Below, one piece after another: positions 26,902 through 35,413 of a stretch of 62,821 bases of DNA; position 1 is the stretch's first letter; each line of letters opens with the position of its first letter. The stretch is from DASSLY01 sp035689185 (lineage in GTDB: Bacteria; Actinomycetota; Actinomycetes; Actinomycetales; Dermatophilaceae): positions 1 to 62,821 of the forward strand of contig DASSLY010000046.1 of NCBI GenBank assembly GCA_035689185.1, read 5' to 3'. A program made the translations under genes and the position numbers. Below the pieces are notes generated by a model, which ran no database searches, was not told the DNA's origin, and saw only the letters and a program-made list of their open reading frames with translations.

Positions 26902-28203
26902 ATGAGGATTCACCTGCACACGTGGGCGTCCCGGGCGGCGGTGCTCGCCGCGGCGCTGGTCCTGGTGGCCGCCGTGGTGTTGGCTGCGGCGACCGCGGCC
27001 ACTGCGGCGACGACCGAGGGGCTGGACTGCGACACCAGCTCGACCAACAGCTTCACCCTGACCGCTGACGACGGCTACGTGTCCACCCCGGACGGCAACT
27101 CGATCTACATGTGGAGCTACGACAATGCGCTCCGTGCCCGGTTCCAGCTCCCCGGCCCCACCTTGTGCGTCACCTCGGGCAAGGCTGTCACGGTCATCCT
27201 GCACAACACGCTGCCGGAGGCCACCTCGATCATCTTCCCCGGCCAGCTCGCCGTGAAGGCCAACGGCAACCCGGCCCAGCCACAGCTGGACTCCGGCGGC
27301 AGCCTCACCTCCATGGTCCAGTCCGCCCCCGCCGGGAACGGGTCGGTCACCTACACCTTCACGGCCGGCTCCCCGGGCACCTACCTGTACCGCAGCGGCA
27401 CCGACGTCGACAAGCAGGTGCAGATGGGCCTGTACGGCGCGCTGGTCGTGCGACCGGTGGGGGGCGCCGACCACGTGAACAACCGGGCCGACTCGGCGTT
27501 CAACCCGGCTCACGAGTACCTCTTTCTGCTCTCCGAGGTCGACCCCCAGGTTCACCTCGCGGTCGAGCGCAAGTCCCCGGTCGACTGGGATGCCTACAAC
27601 GCCAAGTACTTCATGATCAACGGTCGCAGCATGCCCGACACGCTCGCGCCGAATCACGCCTCGTGGCTGCCGAACCAGCCCTACGGCGCGTTCGTGCACA
27701 TCCGTCCGTACGACGCGTCGACCAACCCGCTGCCCGCCACGATCCGCTACCTGAACGCCGGGACGGTGAACTACCCGTTCCACCCGCATGGCAGCGACGA
27801 GCGGGTGGTCAACAAGGACGGCCAGGCGCTGGCCGGCCCGACCGGGCAGGACCTGTCGTACAACAAGTTCGACCTCAACGTCGCCCCGGGGCAGACCCTG
27901 GACGTGCTGATGGACTGGCGGGACGTGGAGCACTGGGACGCCACCACGAACCCGGTCCCGACCCAGATCCCGGCGATCACCGACCAGCTGCTGGTGGGCA
28001 CCGACACCTGGTTCAGCGAGAGCCCGTACCTCGGCACGAAGAACCCGGTGCCGTCCAACATCACCGACAACAACCAGTGCGGCGAGTACTACCACATCGC
28101 CCACAGCCACGCCCTTCAGCAAGCGACCAACTTCGGAGCCACCTTCGGAGGGATGATGACGGTCTACCGCATCGACCCGCCGAACGGGTGCTCGGGGAAC
28201 TGA
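26902..28203 (+). CDS. multicopper-oxidase paralogue with only half a trinuclear site
   Basis: A 433-residue exported protein with a Sec-type signal (RAAVLAAALVLVAAVVLAAA). Domain 1 has lost its ligands: IIFPGQ stands where HWHG would be and YRSGTDVDKQVQMG where HCH...H...M would be. Domain 2 keeps YPFHPHG (H294, H296) and HIAHSHALQQ (H401, H403), the four His of a half trinuclear site. The type 1 Cys is Ser402 and the type 1 His is Tyr291. It therefore cannot be a self-contained oxidase but complements the upstream protein exactly. The ATG at 26902 has GAGG upstream; a GTG at 26887 overlapping the previous stop is an alternative. Fold assignment is firm; assembly is inferred. Confidence 0.85.
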   Translation: MRIHLHTWASRAAVLAAALVLVAAVVLAAATAATAATTEGLDCDTSSTNSFTLTADDGYVSTPDGNSIYMWSYDNALRARFQLPGPTLCVTSGKAVTVILHNTLPEATSIIFPGQLAVKANGNPAQPQLDSGGSLTSMVQSAPAGNGSVTYTFTAGSPGTYLYRSGTDVDKQVQMGLYGALVVRPVGGADHVNNRADSAFNPAHEYLFLLSEVDPQVHLAVERKSPVDWDAYNAKYFMINGRSMPDTLAPNHASWLPNQPYGAFVHIRPYDASTNPLPATIRYLNAGTVNYPFHPHGSDERVVNKDGQALAGPTGQDLSYNKFDLNVAPGQTLDVLMDWRDVEHWDATTNPVPTQIPAITDQLLVGTDTWFSESPYLGTKNPVPSNITDNNQCGEYYHIAHSHALQQATNFGATFGGMMTVYRIDPPNGCSGN

Positions 28204-28211
28204 GGACCGTC

Positions 28212-31200
28212 ATGTCGATGCCACTCCCCATGTCACCCGCCCAGTCAGCCGCCCAGTCACCCGCCCAGTCACCCGCCCAGCCACCCGCAGCGCGGCTGCT
28301 GCGTCGCGCAGTGCTGGTCGCTGTCGCAGCACTGGCCATGGCGCCCCTGCTCGGCGCCAGCCCCGCCGTCGCCTCGGCCGCCTCGGCCCCGCCGCCGGCG
28401 GCCGCCTCGGCCCCGCCGCCGGCCGCCGCCGCAGCCGCCGCGGTCACCGCGGTCGCCGTCCCGACTGCGGTCGCGGCCCCGGTGGGCCGGCTCACCCCCC
28501 GCGGCTGCACCGGGTCGGGCACCGTCTCCTGCGACCTGTATGCCGACACCGGCACCATCGTGGTCGCCGGCAGCAGCCCCATCCCCATCTGGGGCTTCGC
28601 CGGCTCCGCGTCCGGCCCGTTCACCGCGCCCGGCCCGCAGCTGGTGGTCAACCAGGGCGACACCGTGACCATCACGGTGCACAACGGGCTCCCGGCCGGC
28701 CAGCAGCTCTCGCTCGCCTTCCCCGGCATCCCCAGCTCCGCCTTTACCACCGGCCTGTCGGAGGCCAAGACCCAGACCGGGGTCGGCCCGGGCGGGACGA
28801 TCGACTACACGTTCACCGCCAGCCGGCCGGGGACCTTCCTCTACGAGGCCGGGCACACCGCCGACGGGTCCCGGCAGGTCGCCATGGGCCTGGTCGGCGC
28901 CCTGGTGGTGCTGCCCGGCGACGGGACGGCATACGGGTCAGGCGCCTCCGCCTACAACGACGAGCAGGTGGCGGTGCTCACCGAGATCGACCCGGTCTTC
29001 AACGCGGCGCCGACCACCTTCGACATGCGCAGCTTCCGGCCCACGTACCGGCTGATCAACGGCAACGCGTACCCGGAGATCCCCCCTGTCGCGACCGACC
29101 AGGGTCACACCGTGCTGATCCGCTACCTCAACGCGGGGGCCGCCCAGCACGCGATGAGCCTGCTCGGCGGCCTGCAGACGGCCGTCGCGCGCGACGGCCG
29201 CGAGCTGCCGTACCCCGAGCGGGAGGTGGTCGCCTCGGTCGAGCCGGGCGCGACCGAGGACGTGGTCACCACGATGACCACCGGGCCCGAGTCGAAGGTC
29301 ACGCTCTACGAGAACGGCACCCACCTGGACAACGCGGCGCAGCACACCGCCGACCCGCTGCAGTTCGCCTTCGGCGGGATGATGACCGTCCTGGACACCA
29401 GCGCGCCGGCCCCCTCCACCGACACCGTGGGACCGGTCTCGACCCACGTCACCGCAAGCCCCAACCCGGCGACCGGCGACACCGACGTCACCATCACCGC
29501 CGATGTCAGCGACGCCTCCACCGGGGGGTCGACCGTGGACCAGGCGGAGTTCGTGGTGGACGACAACGCCGACACCGGCGTCGGCTTCGGCACTGCGATG
29601 ACCGTGGCGGCCACGGCCGACAGCGCGACCGGCACGCTGACCGTGGCCACCATGGCGACATTGGCGGCGGGCAGGCACGTGATCTACGTCCGGGCCCACG
29701 ACTCTGCGGGGAACTGGGGCGTCGTCGGCTCGGTGGTGTTCAACCTGCCGAAGAACGGCCCGCAGACCACCGCCGGCCGCGCGGCCCCAGCCGTCAGCAA
29801 CCAGTCCGGGGACATCACCGTCACCGCGACCGGCGACGACAGCGACGCGGGTGGCAACATCACCGCCGCCGAGCTGTTCGTGACCGCTGACGCGACGCCG
29901 CTGCTGCCGCCGACGGTGACCAACGGCTCGGGCATCGCGATGTCGCTGAACCGGGTGGCCACCGTGGTCGCCGAGACGGGCAAGATCACCCCTGCCACCA
30001 ACCTGCCCGAGGGGCTGCACCACGCCTGGGTGCACAGCTTGGACTCCCTCGGGCTGTGGGGTCCGCTGCTCGACGTGCCGTTCACGGTGGACAAGACCGG
30101 ACCGACCGTCGACGGTGCCGCCTTCGCGCCAAACCCGACCAACGGCCTCATCTCCGACCAGGCCAACCCCGGTTACGCCGTGGTCTCCGCCAAGATCACC
30201 GACCTGGACGCGGGGGGCGCGCTGCAGAGCGTGCTCGCCGACGCGGAGGCGTTCCTCGACCCGCCGAGCGGGCCGCTGAACGACGGCAACGGCCTGCAGA
30301 TGATCCCCAGCGACGGTGCGCTGGACTCCACCAGCGAGACGGTCTACGGCCTGGTCCCGCTCAGCCAGGTCAGGAGCCTGTCCGCGGGCACCCACCACAT
30401 GGTCGTGCACGGCAAGGACGTGGCGGGCAACTGGGGCGCAGGCTTCGTGGCAGACTTCGTGGTGGACAAGACCGCTCCGGTGATCGGGACGCCAACGGCG
30501 AGCCCCAACCCGACCAACGGTGCGACGCTGCTGACCCTGACCGTGCCGTACAGCGACGCCAGCAACACCGTGGGCTCCGCGGAGTTCTGGCTCGGCAGCA
30601 CCGACCCCGGTCCGGGTAATGGAACCGTCGTCACGGTCTCACTGTCCGCCGACTTCAGCTCGGCCACGGTCGAGATCCCGCTCGCGTCCATCCCGTCCGG
30701 CATGCAGGTCTTCAACCTGCGGATCCGGGACAAGGCGGGCAACTGGAGCAACGCCGTGTCGACAACGGTCAACGTGACCCAGCCGCCGCTGCTGACCAGC
30801 GGGTTCGACAACCTGACCGGATGGACGGTCACCAACGGCGCGGTCGTGTCCGTGGTCCCGAAGCCGGCGAGCGTGCCGGCGCCGATGGCCGGGAACGTGC
30901 TGCAGGTGGCCTACCCCACCACCGCGGTGGCCCGCCAGCCGGCATACGTGTCAAGGACCCTCGGCGGCGCGCAGACGACACTGCACGTCCAGGTCGACCT
31001 GTTCGCCTCCGGCCTGGCCACGGGCGGGGCGACGCCGACGATCCTGACCGTGACCACGACACCCACGGGAGCCGTCAGCGCGTTCTCGCTGCAGCTGCGG
31101 ACCACCACGGTGGGTACGACCCAGGTCAAGCAGGTGCGAACCACGCTGCGCACCTCCGGCGGCGGCACCGTGAACGGACCGTGGGTGACCCTGCCCGCCG

Positions 31201-31421
31201 GCACCGTGACGGTGACCCTGGACTGGCGGGCCGGACCGGGCACCGGGGCCACCCGGGGCTTCCTGTCCATGCGGTTCAACTCCGCCACGACACCGGTCTC
31301 GACCACCTTCGCCAACACCAACACGGTGCAGGCCAGCGGGATCCGGCTGGGCGTCATCGTCGGCGTCACCACCGCGGTACGGAGCAACCTCTACTTCGAC
31401 AACCTGAACGTGTCGCAGTAG
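28212..31421 (+). CDS. cupredoxin paralogue without copper ligands fused to Ig-like repeats
   Basis: A 1069-residue exported protein. After a repeat-coded SPAQ-rich N terminus comes a signal peptide (about 29-56) and an Ala/Pro linker (about 56-90). Residues about 95-396 are a two-domain multicopper-oxidase fold. Domain 1 has LSLAFPGI and LYEAGHTADGSRQVAMG in place of copper motifs; domain 2 has QHAMSLLGG and no HCH, so only one His (H313) of the set remains. About 400-860 are four Ig-like modules, each closing with a D-x-AGNW-like string. The last 200 residues are a beta-sandwich ending in YFDNLNVSQ. Start chosen by GAGGA five bases upstream. A terminator follows. It is probably a structural partner of the two upstream proteins, with the Ig modules mediating surface binding. 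Confidence 0.82.
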   Translation: MSMPLPMSPAQSAAQSPAQSPAQPPAARLLRRAVLVAVAALAMAPLLGASPAVASAASAPPPAAASAPPPAAAAAAAVTAVAVPTAVAAPVGRLTPRGCTGSGTVSCDLYADTGTIVVAGSSPIPIWGFAGSASGPFTAPGPQLVVNQGDTVTITVHNGLPAGQQLSLAFPGIPSSAFTTGLSEAKTQTGVGPGGTIDYTFTASRPGTFLYEAGHTADGSRQVAMGLVGALVVLPGDGTAYGSGASAYNDEQVAVLTEIDPVFNAAPTTFDMRSFRPTYRLINGNAYPEIPPVATDQGHTVLIRYLNAGAAQHAMSLLGGLQTAVARDGRELPYPEREVVASVEPGATEDVVTTMTTGPESKVTLYENGTHLDNAAQHTADPLQFAFGGMMTVLDTSAPAPSTDTVGPVSTHVTASPNPATGDTDVTITADVSDASTGGSTVDQAEFVVDDNADTGVGFGTAMTVAATADSATGTLTVATMATLAAGRHVIYVRAHDSAGNWGVVGSVVFNLPKNGPQTTAGRAAPAVSNQSGDITVTATGDDSDAGGNITAAELFVTADATPLLPPTVTNGSGIAMSLNRVATVVAETGKITPATNLPEGLHHAWVHSLDSLGLWGPLLDVPFTVDKTGPTVDGAAFAPNPTNGLISDQANPGYAVVSAKITDLDAGGALQSVLADAEAFLDPPSGPLNDGNGLQMIPSDGALDSTSETVYGLVPLSQVRSLSAGTHHMVVHGKDVAGNWGAGFVADFVVDKTAPVIGTPTASPNPTNGATLLTLTVPYSDASNTVGSAEFWLGSTDPGPGNGTVVTVSLSADFSSATVEIPLASIPSGMQVFNLRIRDKAGNWSNAVSTTVNVTQPPLLTSGFDNLTGWTVTNGAVVSVVPKPASVPAPMAGNVLQVAYPTTAVARQPAYVSRTLGGAQTTLHVQVDLFASGLATGGATPTILTVTTTPTGAVSAFSLQLRTTTVGTTQVKQVRTTLRTSGGGTVNGPWVTLPAGTVTVTLDWRAGPGTGATRGFLSMRFNSATTPVSTTFANTNTVQASGIRLGVIVGVTTAVRSNLYFDNLNVSQ
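28233..28280 (+). repeat. four 12-bp tandem repeats encoding S-P/A-A-Q
   Basis: Four near-identical 12-bp units (TCACCCGCCCAG, one with TCAGCC) lie inside the N-terminal coding region of the third oxidase paralogue, ahead of its signal peptide. Copy number could vary by slippage and would change the cytoplasmic N-tail length. Confidence 0.8.
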
Positions 31422-31431
31422 CACCCAACTG

Positions 31432-31471
31432 CCGGGGTCCGGCGGGGTCTCCACCCCCCGCCGGATCCCGG
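31432..31471 (+). terminator. hairpin after the oxidase gene trio
   Basis: A 16-bp inverted repeat with one mismatch (CCGGGGTCCGGCGGGG / CCCCGCCGGATCCCGG) and an 8-base loop starts 10 bases after the stop. It marks the likely end of the three-gene oxidase transcript, or an attenuator before the CopCD pair. Confidence 0.65.
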
Positions 31472-31493
31472 CGATGACACCACGAGGACAGCA

Positions 31494-31988
31494 GTGACGA
31501 TGACCCAAGATGCCCTTGGCGCCACGCCGGGAATGACCGGCAGGTCCGGCAGTCCGGGCAGGACGAGACGGGTGCTCGTCCTGCTGCTCGGCGCGGTGCT
31601 GGCCGCCTCGGCGGTCTACACCATCTCGCAGCGCTCGGCAGCGGCCGACACGAGCATCCCGACCAGCGCGGCCATGGAGCAGGCACTCGGGGTGCGCTTC
31701 TCCCGGGTGGCCGTGGTCGGTGACGGGGGCCTGGTCGAGGTCAGCTACGTCGTGCTCGACGCGGACAAGGCCACCCAGTTCCAGGCCCGCGGGAACCAGC
31801 CGCCGGTGCTGCGCAACGAGCGCACCGGTCGGTCCACCCGCCAGGTCTCCCTGATGCGGTTGGGACACGCCCTCCGTGTCGGCCAGACCTACTACTTCCT
31901 TTACCACAACGCCGGCACGGTCCGATCTCACGATCGTGCCAGCCTGACCAGCCAGGGCGTCACCTTGGCGGGCATACCGGTGCTGTGA
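31494..31988 (+). CDS. small membrane-anchored extracellular protein of unknown function
   Basis: A 164-residue protein with one N-terminal hydrophobic segment (VLVLLLGAVLAASAVYTI, about 27-44) and a roughly 120-residue outside domain. That domain contains VAVVGDGGLVEVSYVVLD, a His/Met-bearing SLMRLGHALRVGQTYYFLYHN and HDRAS, so copper binding is conceivable. A GAGGA site precedes the GTG at 31494; the ATG at 31500 is an alternative start. Its stop overlaps the CopC-CopD start (GTGA), so the two are translationally coupled and probably cooperate in copper handling. I do not recognise the family. Confidence 0.7.
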   Translation: MTMTQDALGATPGMTGRSGSPGRTRRVLVLLLGAVLAASAVYTISQRSAAADTSIPTSAAMEQALGVRFSRVAVVGDGGLVEVSYVVLDADKATQFQARGNQPPVLRNERTGRSTRQVSLMRLGHALRVGQTYYFLYHNAGTVRSHDRASLTSQGVTLAGIPVL

Positions 31989-33859
31989 GGGCGCGGCGGT
32001 CGCCCGGTCGCCCGCCGCGCCGGGTGCGCTGGCTGCTGGCCGCCGTCGCCGTCCTGGCCGGCTGGGTGGTGGTCGCCGGCGCGCCCGGCGCCGAGGCGCA
32101 CGCCTTCCTGACGTCGAGCAGCCCCGCGGACGGGACGGTGCTCGAGCAGGCTCCGGGCCGGCTGGTGCTGGCCTTCAGCGAGGCGGTGGTCCTGCCCGGC
32201 ACGACCGTGGACGTCGCGGACGGGGCCGGGCACCGCGTGACCGCCGGCCTGCCGGTCCTCGACCAGACCGCCGGCCGGGGGGCCAGCAAGACCGGCGGCG
32301 TCGAAGCGCCGGTGCGGCTCACCGTCACGCTGCCCGCCCTGCCCCGCGGCGCCTACCGGGTCAGCTGGGCCACCGTGTCCGCCGACGACCTGCACCGCGC
32401 GGCCGGAGTGTTCGTGTTCGGCGTGCAGACCGCGGTGGCGCAGACCGGCTGGTCCGAGAGCGCGCCGTCACCGCTGGAGTCGGCGCTGCGCTGGCTCACC
32501 CTGCTCGGCATCGCCGCGGGAGTGGGCGCGCCGGTCGCCAGGTCGCTGCTGCGACGCGTGCCGGGCTGCCCGTCGCGCCTGGTGGACCGAACGGCTTTCG
32601 GCCTGGCGGCGGTGGCTGCCTCGGCCGCGGCGGCGTTGCTGGTCGCCGCGGTCGCCCAGTCCCGCGGCGGGCTGGACGGCGTGGTCGGCACTGGGTATGC
32701 GGTGCGCTGGGCAGCGCGGGAGACCGGGCTGCTCGTGGTCCTGCTGGCGAGCGCTCCGCGCCCTCGGGCTTTGGGGGAGCTGCCGTGTCGGGGGCAGGAG
32801 GTCCTCCGCGTCGCGGGGGCGCTGCTGGCGGCCGGCGGGACTGCGGCTCTTGGGCATTCGGGTTCCGGCGCCACCGGTTCGCCCACCGCCGCGGCGGTCG
32901 CCGCTGTGCATGTCCTGGCCACCGGCGCCTGGTTGGGCGGATTGGGGCTGCTGACGGTGGCCATCCTCGTCCAGCGCCCGCCGGCGCCTGTCGTCCGCGC
33001 CCTGCTCGTGGGCTTCGGCCGGGTGGCGGCGGTCGCCGTGGCGGTGACCGTCATCAGCGGCCTGTACCTGGCCAGCGGCGTGGTGGGCTCGGTCGACGCG
33101 TTCCTGCTGACCGACTACGGGCGGCTGCTGGCGCTCAAGTTCGGCCTCGTGGCCTGCTGCCTGGCGCTTGCCGTGGTCAACCGCCGCCGGCTGCGGCGAC
33201 CAGGCAAGGGGCTGCGCCGGACCCTGGCGGCGGAGGCGGCAGGCGGTGTGCTCATTCTTTCGGTGACGGGCCTGCTGGCCAGCGGGCAGCCGGCCCTGCA
33301 GCCCCAGCTCGTCGAACCCGCGGACCCGCCCAGCTCCACCGCATACCAGCAGGTCTCGGACTTGCAGGAGAGCCTGCAGCTGCGTCCCAACCTGCCCGGG
33401 GACAACGTGGCACTGATCCGGGTGGACAACACCCGGCGCCCCCCGCCCGCACCGGTGACCGGGGTGACGGTGGCGGTCGGTGCACCTGCGCTGCCGCCCC
33501 TGCCGGCCCAACCGATCGGTGACGGACGCTGGTCGGTCCCGCTGCGGCTGGACCTGGCCGGGCCGGTCGCGGTGCGGGTCACGGTGCACCGGCTCGGGCT
33601 GCCCAGGGCCACGTACGACTACCGGTGGACGGTGGGCCGCCCGCACGGCGCCGACCAGCCCCTGGTCTCCCGGGTGCCGCTGCAGGACGTGTTGCGGTGG
33701 GCGGCCGCCGCCGCGGCCGCCGTCCTGGGCGCGTGGGGCCTGGTCTCGATGGCCCGCCGGCGGCGTCGCGGGCAGGCGACGCCACCGGTCGCGCCGAGGG
33801 CAGCGGAGGCCGGCGCCTATGCCGCTGTCGAGGCGGTTGGCCCTAGCGCTGGGCGATGA
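31985..33859 (+). CDS. CopC-CopD fusion, copper import/resistance protein
   Basis: A 624-residue protein. Signal peptide (about 1-37) ends at GAEA-HAFL; the mature N-terminal His of CopC domains is a copper ligand. CopC domain, about 38-130: SSPADGTVLEQAPGRLVLAFSE, then SWATVSADDLHRAAGVFVFGV with the second-site His. CopD membrane domain, about 155-435, has eight hydrophobic segments with GATGSPTAAAVAAVHVLATG and GRLLALKFGLV. A third, extracellular beta-rich domain (about 460-570) resembles FixH/YtkA modules, then comes a last helix and a basic tail. It most likely delivers copper across the membrane and would supply the oxidase set. Its 3' end overlaps the convergent gene by 17 bases. Confidence 0.88.
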   Translation: MRARRSPGRPPRRVRWLLAAVAVLAGWVVVAGAPGAEAHAFLTSSSPADGTVLEQAPGRLVLAFSEAVVLPGTTVDVADGAGHRVTAGLPVLDQTAGRGASKTGGVEAPVRLTVTLPALPRGAYRVSWATVSADDLHRAAGVFVFGVQTAVAQTGWSESAPSPLESALRWLTLLGIAAGVGAPVARSLLRRVPGCPSRLVDRTAFGLAAVAASAAAALLVAAVAQSRGGLDGVVGTGYAVRWAARETGLLVVLLASAPRPRALGELPCRGQEVLRVAGALLAAGGTAALGHSGSGATGSPTAAAVAAVHVLATGAWLGGLGLLTVAILVQRPPAPVVRALLVGFGRVAAVAVAVTVISGLYLASGVVGSVDAFLLTDYGRLLALKFGLVACCLALAVVNRRRLRRPGKGLRRTLAAEAAGGVLILSVTGLLASGQPALQPQLVEPADPPSSTAYQQVSDLQESLQLRPNLPGDNVALIRVDNTRRPPPAPVTGVTVAVGAPALPPLPAQPIGDGRWSVPLRLDLAGPVAVRVTVHRLGLPRATYDYRWTVGRPHGADQPLVSRVPLQDVLRWAAAAAAAVLGAWGLVSMARRRRRGQATPPVAPRAAEAGAYAAVEAVGPSAGR

Positions 33860-34847
33860 TCGGACAGTTGACGATGAAGCCGCTCGGCCCCCACGCGCCG
33901 CCGCCGAACGCGGTGACCCGGCCGGCCCCGGCCAGGTCTTCCACGTGGGCGAACTCGGTCTGGCGCAACGGTGTCCGCCCCGGGGCCCACTGGGTGAGGT
34001 GCACGTCCCAGAGCGGGCTGTAGCGGCCCTGGTTGGGCGTCCAGGCCAGCACGTTGAGCGGGTCTCCCTGGCCGAGCAGGGCCGAGTTCAGGCCCTGCCG
34101 CTGCGGGTTGCTCCGGCCGGTGGCGCCGTTGGTGAACGCGGCGAGACTGGCCCTGGCCGAGTCGGTTCCATCCCCGCCGGCGAACGGGGCGGCGTTCAGG
34201 GCGGGGGCGTAGGTCACGTCCTCGATCGCGGCGGCCCCGGCGTCGCTGGACTCGGTGGAGGCGTAGACGACCGCGTTGCCGCGGGCGAAGCCGTCGGTCA
34301 GCTGGTAGCGGACCGTGCGGTGGACGGTGTCGACCTGGACCGCCTTGTCCGCCTGACCGCTGGCGTTGGCCAGCTGCGGGGCGTTCAGGATCGCTCCGTC
34401 CGGCAGCTGGATCAGCGGGCTGTACCCTGCCTGACCGACGGCCCCGGGCGCTGCCGCGAGAGGCGGGAAACCCGTCGGGCCGGGGGTCAGGACATGCACG
34501 GGGGAGAAGTCCACGGTGGCCGGGAACACGATCCGGCCGGCGGCGTCCCGGCTGACCCGCTGCACGGCGGCGGTGCCTTTGGCGTTGGCGAGCTTCTGTG
34601 CCACGGACGCCTTCCAGGTCGAGGCGTGGTCGGAGTCTGATGCCTCGGTGACGGTGAACCAGACCGTTCGGCCGCCGGAGCTGCCCTGGTAGAGCGGCAG
34701 CGTGACGGTGTGGTCGGCGTTGACAAGCGCACCGGGGACGAAGATCCGGGCGCCGTCGCTGGCCGCGGCGGGGCCGGAAGCCAGTGCCACGCCGGATCCG
34801 GCGACGGCTGCCGCCGTCAGGGCGGTGAGCAGGGGACGAGTTCGCAT
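33843..34847 (-). CDS. secreted protein of unknown function
   Basis: A 334-residue exported protein with signal peptide RPLLTALTAAAVAGSGVALA and cleavage near AAAS. GAGGAGG precedes the ATG at 34847. The mature part is beta-rich with few Cys and contains VDFSPVHVLTPGPTGFPP, YSPLIQLPDGAILNAPQ and RYSPLWDVHLTQWAPG. The repeated YSPL strings suggest two similar halves. I do not recognise a named family. It converges on and overlaps copCD at the 3' end, so it may be antisense-coupled to it. Confidence 0.7.
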   Translation of the reverse strand: MRTRPLLTALTAAAVAGSGVALASGPAAASDGARIFVPGALVNADHTVTLPLYQGSSGGRTVWFTVTEASDSDHASTWKASVAQKLANAKGTAAVQRVSRDAAGRIVFPATVDFSPVHVLTPGPTGFPPLAAAPGAVGQAGYSPLIQLPDGAILNAPQLANASGQADKAVQVDTVHRTVRYQLTDGFARGNAVVYASTESSDAGAAAIEDVTYAPALNAAPFAGGDGTDSARASLAAFTNGATGRSNPQRQGLNSALLGQGDPLNVLAWTPNQGRYSPLWDVHLTQWAPGRTPLRQTEFAHVEDLAGAGRVTAFGGGAWGPSGFIVNCPIIAQR

Positions 34848-34990
34848 GCGCTCCTCCTCGTGAATGGTCGGCGCGGGATGCGCCATCCATAGCCAACTCC
34901 GCCCAGCCTGCGCTGCATACCGTCCGGTGCCGGCGTTCATGGATCGGTAAGAAGCCCCGAGCCACCCGGCACGGGGCCGAGGGGCTGTCC

Positions 34991-35308
34991 GTGCCCGCGC
35001 GCAAGGGCGTGCCGGCGGCGGAGTGGGTCGAGCCCGTGGTCGCCGAGGTCGATGCGTCGCTGCCGGAGTTCGAGCAGGCGTGCGACGACGAGTCCGCCTG
35101 GGGGCCGGCCAAGACCGTTGCCGCTGAGCTCGCCAGGCGCGGGGTCGACCTCACCGACCGGGCTGCTGTCGGCGGCGCCCTGCGTGAGCTCAACGCCGAG
35201 GGGTTGTCTTCCAGCGGTAGACCGGCCGGCGGGGAGCGGGATGTCGCGGCAGCGGCGTCGGCGACCCGGCCGTGCTCATCGCGCGGAGCCGTCCTCCCGC
35301 CCGCATGA
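34991..35308 (+). CDS. small hypothetical protein
   Basis: A 105-residue frame starting with GTG. The first 72 residues look protein-like: EFEQACDDESAWGPAKTVAA and ELARRGVDLTDRAAVGGALREL, the latter resembling C-terminal ends of actinobacterial SEC-C-type hypothetical proteins. The last 30 residues are of low quality and overlap nothing. No good ribosome site is visible. It may be a fragment of a longer gene rather than a complete one. Confidence 0.35.
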   Translation: MPARKGVPAAEWVEPVVAEVDASLPEFEQACDDESAWGPAKTVAAELARRGVDLTDRAAVGGALRELNAEGLSSSGRPAGGERDVAAAASATRPCSSRGAVLPPA

Positions 35309-35413
35309 GCCGCGCCCGATCGGTCCCTGAAAGTGCTGGACAAGAGGCGGCCGGGCAAGTTGAGTCGGTTGCGGCGGCGGAGCCCCGGCCGCCGCTGACG
35401 ACAGGAGAACATC

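Noticed and set aside
27111..31421. 1436-codon frame as the third oxidase gene
   Set aside because: The first 367 codons overlap the second oxidase gene in another frame; the ATG at 28212 with GAGGA upstream is the real start.
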